DNA of 64,000 nt, taken from positions 124,001 through 188,000 of the forward strand of contig JACKPV010000022.1 of NCBI GenBank assembly GCA_024233305.1, read 5' to 3'. Both the position numbers and the translations under genes were made by a program. Of this stretch, positions 61,277 to 64,000 are shown in pieces; the stretch's first letter is position 1, and each line of letters begins with the position of its first letter. The notes beneath the pieces were generated by a model, which was given only the letters and a program-made list of their open reading frames with translations, did not search any database and was not told the origin of the DNA. Source of the DNA: Verrucomicrobiales bacterium (GTDB lineage: Bacteria > Verrucomicrobiota > Verrucomicrobiia > Limisphaerales > J093).

Positions 61277-64000
61277 TTACCCCCGGTCCGACGGGGCGGG
61301 TCGGGACCAGATTCGTCGGGGTTGGCCGCCGATGCGGACGGTGACTTCCCGCGGACGGGTCGAGCGGACCTCGAATTCCGTCACCACGCCGTCGACCCAG
61401 GCAAGGTCCACCTCGAAGCCGCCCCGCGCCCGCAGCCCCTTCACCGACCCTTGCGACCACGCGGATGGAAGCGCCGGCAACAACTCGATCTCATATTCCA
61501 GATCCGCCGCGTCCGGAACCTGCCCGGCGGGCGCGGCGTGCGACTGCACCAGCATCTCCGCGATGCCCGCCGTTCCGCCGAAGTTGCCGTCGATCTGGAA
61601 CGGCGGATGGGCATCGAACAGGTTCGGATAAGAGCCCGCTCCGCGCCCGTCGTAGCTGCTGCCGCTGTCGGCCGGGCTGAGCAACCGGGTGAGGAAGGCG
61701 TGCGCGCGGTCACCGTCGCCCAGGCGCGCCCAGAGGTTGATGCGCCAACCGAGTGCCCACCCCGTGCTGCGATCTCCGCGAGCCTCGAGTGTTCGCCGGC
61801 ACGCGGCGGCGAGTTCGGGCGTGCCGCGCGGGGTGATCTCGTAGTACGGAAACAAGCCGTAAAGATGCGACGTGTGCCGATGTCGCGGATCGGGTTCGGC
61901 ATACGCTTCGAGCCATTCCTGCAACCGCCCGTCCGGCCCGATCTGATTGGGCGCCAGCCGCGCGCGCTTCGCCGTGAGTTCCCGTCGCAAATCCGCGTCC
62001 ACCCCGAGAATCCCGGCGGCCCGGGCGGTGTTGCCGAAGAGTTCGCGCAACAACTGCATGTCCACGGTCGGACCGAGACAGACGTGCGCCGTCCGTCCGT
62101 CGGGGAGGCGGAAGGGATTCTCGGGAGAGTTCGAGGGCCCCGTGACGAGCCAGTGGTTTCGTGGTTCCTCGACGAGGTTGTCGAGATAGAACAGCGACGA
62201 TTCCTTGAGCACCGGGTAGGCCTGGGCCAGGAACTCGCGATCCCCGGTGAAGGCGTAGTGTTCCCAGAGATGTTCACAGAGCCACGCGGATCCGCTCACC
62301 GTCGAACCCCACGAAGCCGATTCGCCCGGCGAGGTGAAGCCCCACGGATTGGTGATGACGTGGGCGACCCAGCCGCGGGCGTTGTAGTAGGCCCGCGCCG
62401 TCTTCCGTCCCGGTTCCACCAGCGAGGCAATGAGGGCGTGCATCGGTTGGTGGAGTTCCGACAGGTTGCAGACCTCGGCCGGCCAGTAGTTCATCTGCAC
62501 GTTGATGTCGAGATGCCAGTCCCCGTTCCACGGCGTCTGGATCTCCTCCGCCCAAAGGCCTTGCAGGTTCGCCGGCAACCCGCCCGGACGCGAGGAACTG
62601 ATCAGCAGATAGCGCCCATGGTCGAAGTAGAGCCCGGCCAACGCCGGATCCGCCGCGCCGTCGGCAAAGCCCTGCAACCGGCGGTCCGTGGGCCGGTCGC
62701 TGTTCGCGGTCCGCGGCAGGTCCAGGGCAACCCGGTCAAACCAGTGCCGGTAATCGGCAACGTGCGCCGCGCGCAGGGCCGCAAACCCTTTCGTCGCTGC
62801 GCGATCCAGATCGGCCGCGGTCGCCGCGACGGGATCGTCCACCTGTCGTCCCGCAAATCCCCGGTAGTCAGTGGCCGCCGTCACCAGCAACATCGCCGCA
62901 TCCGCCCCGCTCACGGTCAGCCGGTCGCCCCCGGCCTCCACCGTGCCGTTCTTCACCACCACCCGCACCCGCGCGACGTAGGTGACCCCGTCGCCACCAC
63001 GACCATCATTCAGCGTCCCGGTCATCAACAGTTCGCCGGGCGCGACCACCGTCGTCGTGGCCCGCTCCGGGCGGTCCAACCCGATGCTGAAACCCAACGC
63101 CCCCGCCCGGTCGACGGTCAGCCGCGACACGAACACTTCGTCCGGCGCACTGATGAAATGCTCGCGCCGATGCCGGACCCCCTCGTGCTCGTAGGTAACC
63201 GTGGCGGTCGCCGTGGCCAGATCGAGCGAACGACGATACCCCGGGCTGTCCCCGATGTCCGCCGGTCCGGTCGTCACTCCTGCCAGGGAGATCTCGGCCA
63301 CCTGGAAATGCTCCACCCCCGGGTTCGGCTGAAACCGGAAGCGGTAATGCCGGTAGGCGCCCGGATGCGCGACCGCGTAGTCGCGTTGCTCGTGGCGTTG
63401 GTTGAAGAGCGGTTCGTTCGCGTGCCCGTCCAGCAACGTCCATTCCCGGCCATCGGTCGAGCCTTCGAAGGTCCAGGTGCGTGGATCGCGTTCGGGCATG
63501 TCGTTGGCCGACGTCAGCGCATAGCGCGCGACCCGGACCGGCCCGCCGGCGTCGAGCTGCCATTCGACGGGCTGGCCCGCATGGATGACACACCATTTCG
63601 TCCGTGGATTTCGGTCGGTGGTCATGGTCACAGCTTCGCTGGCCGGCGCATCGTGGCCGCTGCCACAGCGGAGCGTCGCGGGAATCCGGGCCCCGGCGAA
63701 CTGGAGGCGCAGATTACCGAGCACCTGATAGCAACCGAAGGGAACATTGGCGCCGCTCCCGTGCCCCGACCCCGGCCCTTCGCAGGTGAAATTCTCGTTC
63801 ACCAGCGCCTCCGCCTCGACGTTCTTCCCAGCCAGCAGCAGGCGACGGATCTCCGGCAGCGCGCGCCAGGCTTCCGGGCGGTCGGCGTCCTGCGGGGACC
63901 CCGACCACATCGAACTCTCGTTCAGCACGATCCGCTCGACGTCGACCCCGCCGAACACCATCGCTCCGAGACGTCCATTGCCCAGTGGCAACGACCGCGT
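61277..64000 (-). CDS. GH95 alpha-L-fucosidase with inserted discoidin (F5/8)-like domain (partial, N-terminus off right edge)
   Basis: About 907 residues are in the window; the frame is open to the edge, and the visible start (SLPLGNGRLGAMVFGG) is the usual GH95 N-terminal motif, so the signal peptide lies outside. Residues are counted from 63991. The N-terminal beta domain (about 1-370) is interrupted by a discoidin-like insert (about 110-240; NPRTKWCVIHAGQPVEWQLD, WTFEGSTDGREWTLLDG). The catalytic (alpha/alpha)6 domain carries PANLQGLW, WNGDWHLDINVQMNYWPAE, the general acid region TGPSNSPENPF (Glu) and FQIDGNFGGTAG (Asp). These match GH95 catalytic residues. It releases terminal L-fucose from glycans (EC 3.2.1.51 or .63). 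It is convergent with the restriction-modification segment. Confidence 0.92.
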   Translation of the reverse strand, partial: TRSLPLGNGRLGAMVFGGVDVERIVLNESSMWSGSPQDADRPEAWRALPEIRRLLLAGKNVEAEALVNENFTCEGPGSGHGSGANVPFGCYQVLGNLRLQFAGARIPATLRCGSGHDAPASEAVTMTTDRNPRTKWCVIHAGQPVEWQLDAGGPVRVARYALTSANDMPERDPRTWTFEGSTDGREWTLLDGHANEPLFNQRHEQRDYAVAHPGAYRHYRFRFQPNPGVEHFQVAEISLAGVTTGPADIGDSPGYRRSLDLATATATVTYEHEGVRHRREHFISAPDEVFVSRLTVDRAGALGFSIGLDRPERATTTVVAPGELLMTGTLNDGRGGDGVTYVARVRVVVKNGTVEAGGDRLTVSGADAAMLLVTAATDYRGFAGRQVDDPVAATAADLDRAATKGFAALRAAHVADYRHWFDRVALDLPRTANSDRPTDRRLQGFADGAADPALAGLYFDHGRYLLISSSRPGGLPANLQGLWAEEIQTPWNGDWHLDINVQMNYWPAEVCNLSELHQPMHALIASLVEPGRKTARAYYNARGWVAHVITNPWGFTSPGESASWGSTVSGSAWLCEHLWEHYAFTGDREFLAQAYPVLKESSLFYLDNLVEEPRNHWLVTGPSNSPENPFRLPDGRTAHVCLGPTVDMQLLRELFGNTARAAGILGVDADLRRELTAKRARLAPNQIGPDGRLQEWLEAYAEPDPRHRHTSHLYGLFPYYEITPRGTPELAAACRRTLEARGDRSTGWALGWRINLWARLGDGDRAHAFLTRLLSPADSGSSYDGRGAGSYPNLFDAHPPFQIDGNFGGTAGIAEMLVQSHAAPAGQVPDAADLEYEIELLPALPSAWSQGSVKGLRARGGFEVDLAWVDGVVTEFEVRSTRPREVTVRIGGQPRRIWSRPAPSDRG

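Overview
The window is high-GC DNA from what is most likely a free-living Verrucomicrobiota bacterium, perhaps of the Pedosphaera/Limisphaerales type. This is an inference. It rests on the mix of large secreted proteins with lamin-tail and CotH-kinase domains, an Ig-like secreted-protein fragment, a DUF2723 glycosyltransferase with TPRs, sulfatases, and fucose- and rhamnose-related carbohydrate genes. No rRNA, tRNA or CRISPR array was seen. Many genes lack an obvious Shine-Dalgarno sequence.

Layout. 1-7.0 kb: edge of a secreted-protein gene (minus), an MscS-type channel, a DUF2723/TPR membrane protein and an unusual Ser/Thr kinase-like protein. 7.0-7.25 kb: an intergenic repeat with imperfect terminal inverted repeats, found again near 46.8-47.04 kb. 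7.3-17 kb: carbohydrate and peptide catabolism, with a secreted three-domain fusion (Gfo/Idh, sialidase-like, alpha/beta hydrolase), a prolyl oligopeptidase lipoprotein, a sialate O-acetylesterase-like SGNH hydrolase, a sulfatase and a Tat-exported fucose-isomerase-like protein. 17.3-20.5 kb: a DevBCA/MacAB-like exporter operon. 20.5-31.8 kb: a minus-strand operon made of a duplicated outer-membrane barrel, a giant 2555-residue lamin-tail/CotH/beta-helix protein and a second beta-helix protein. 32-34.7 kb: a PepSY lipoprotein - response regulator - histidine kinase operon with a candidate operator of helically phased direct repeats. 35-38.6 kb: an unrecognised 1183-residue protein without signal peptide. 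39.1-41.6 kb: rhaA-rhaT. 41.6-42.3 kb: a nucleotidyltransferase with a small overlapping partner. 42.7-45.4 kb: accA, manA and a DUF2064 glycosyltransferase, tightly packed. 45.4-51.3 kb: a secreted EEP-family hydrolase, an Ig-domain gene remnant abutting the second repeat copy, and a large GH2-like protein. 51.4-58.8 kb: a second lamin-tail/CotH protein and a TPR/FG-GAP lipoprotein. 59-61 kb: a decayed BsuBI/PstI-type restriction-modification pair. 61.3-64 kb: a GH95 alpha-L-fucosidase running off the right edge.

Together the genes suggest breakdown of fucose- and rhamnose-containing, partly sulfated or acetylated polysaccharide (GH95, GH2-like, sulfatase, esterase, isomerases, rhamnose symporter), plus a large investment in cell-surface or exported multidomain proteins. 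The most interesting items are the duplicated-barrel/giant-protein operon, the PepSY two-component locus with its phased repeats, the orphan 1183-residue protein, the amber-interrupted methyltransferase with a domain-minimal endonuclease, and the repeat element bordering a truncated Ig gene.
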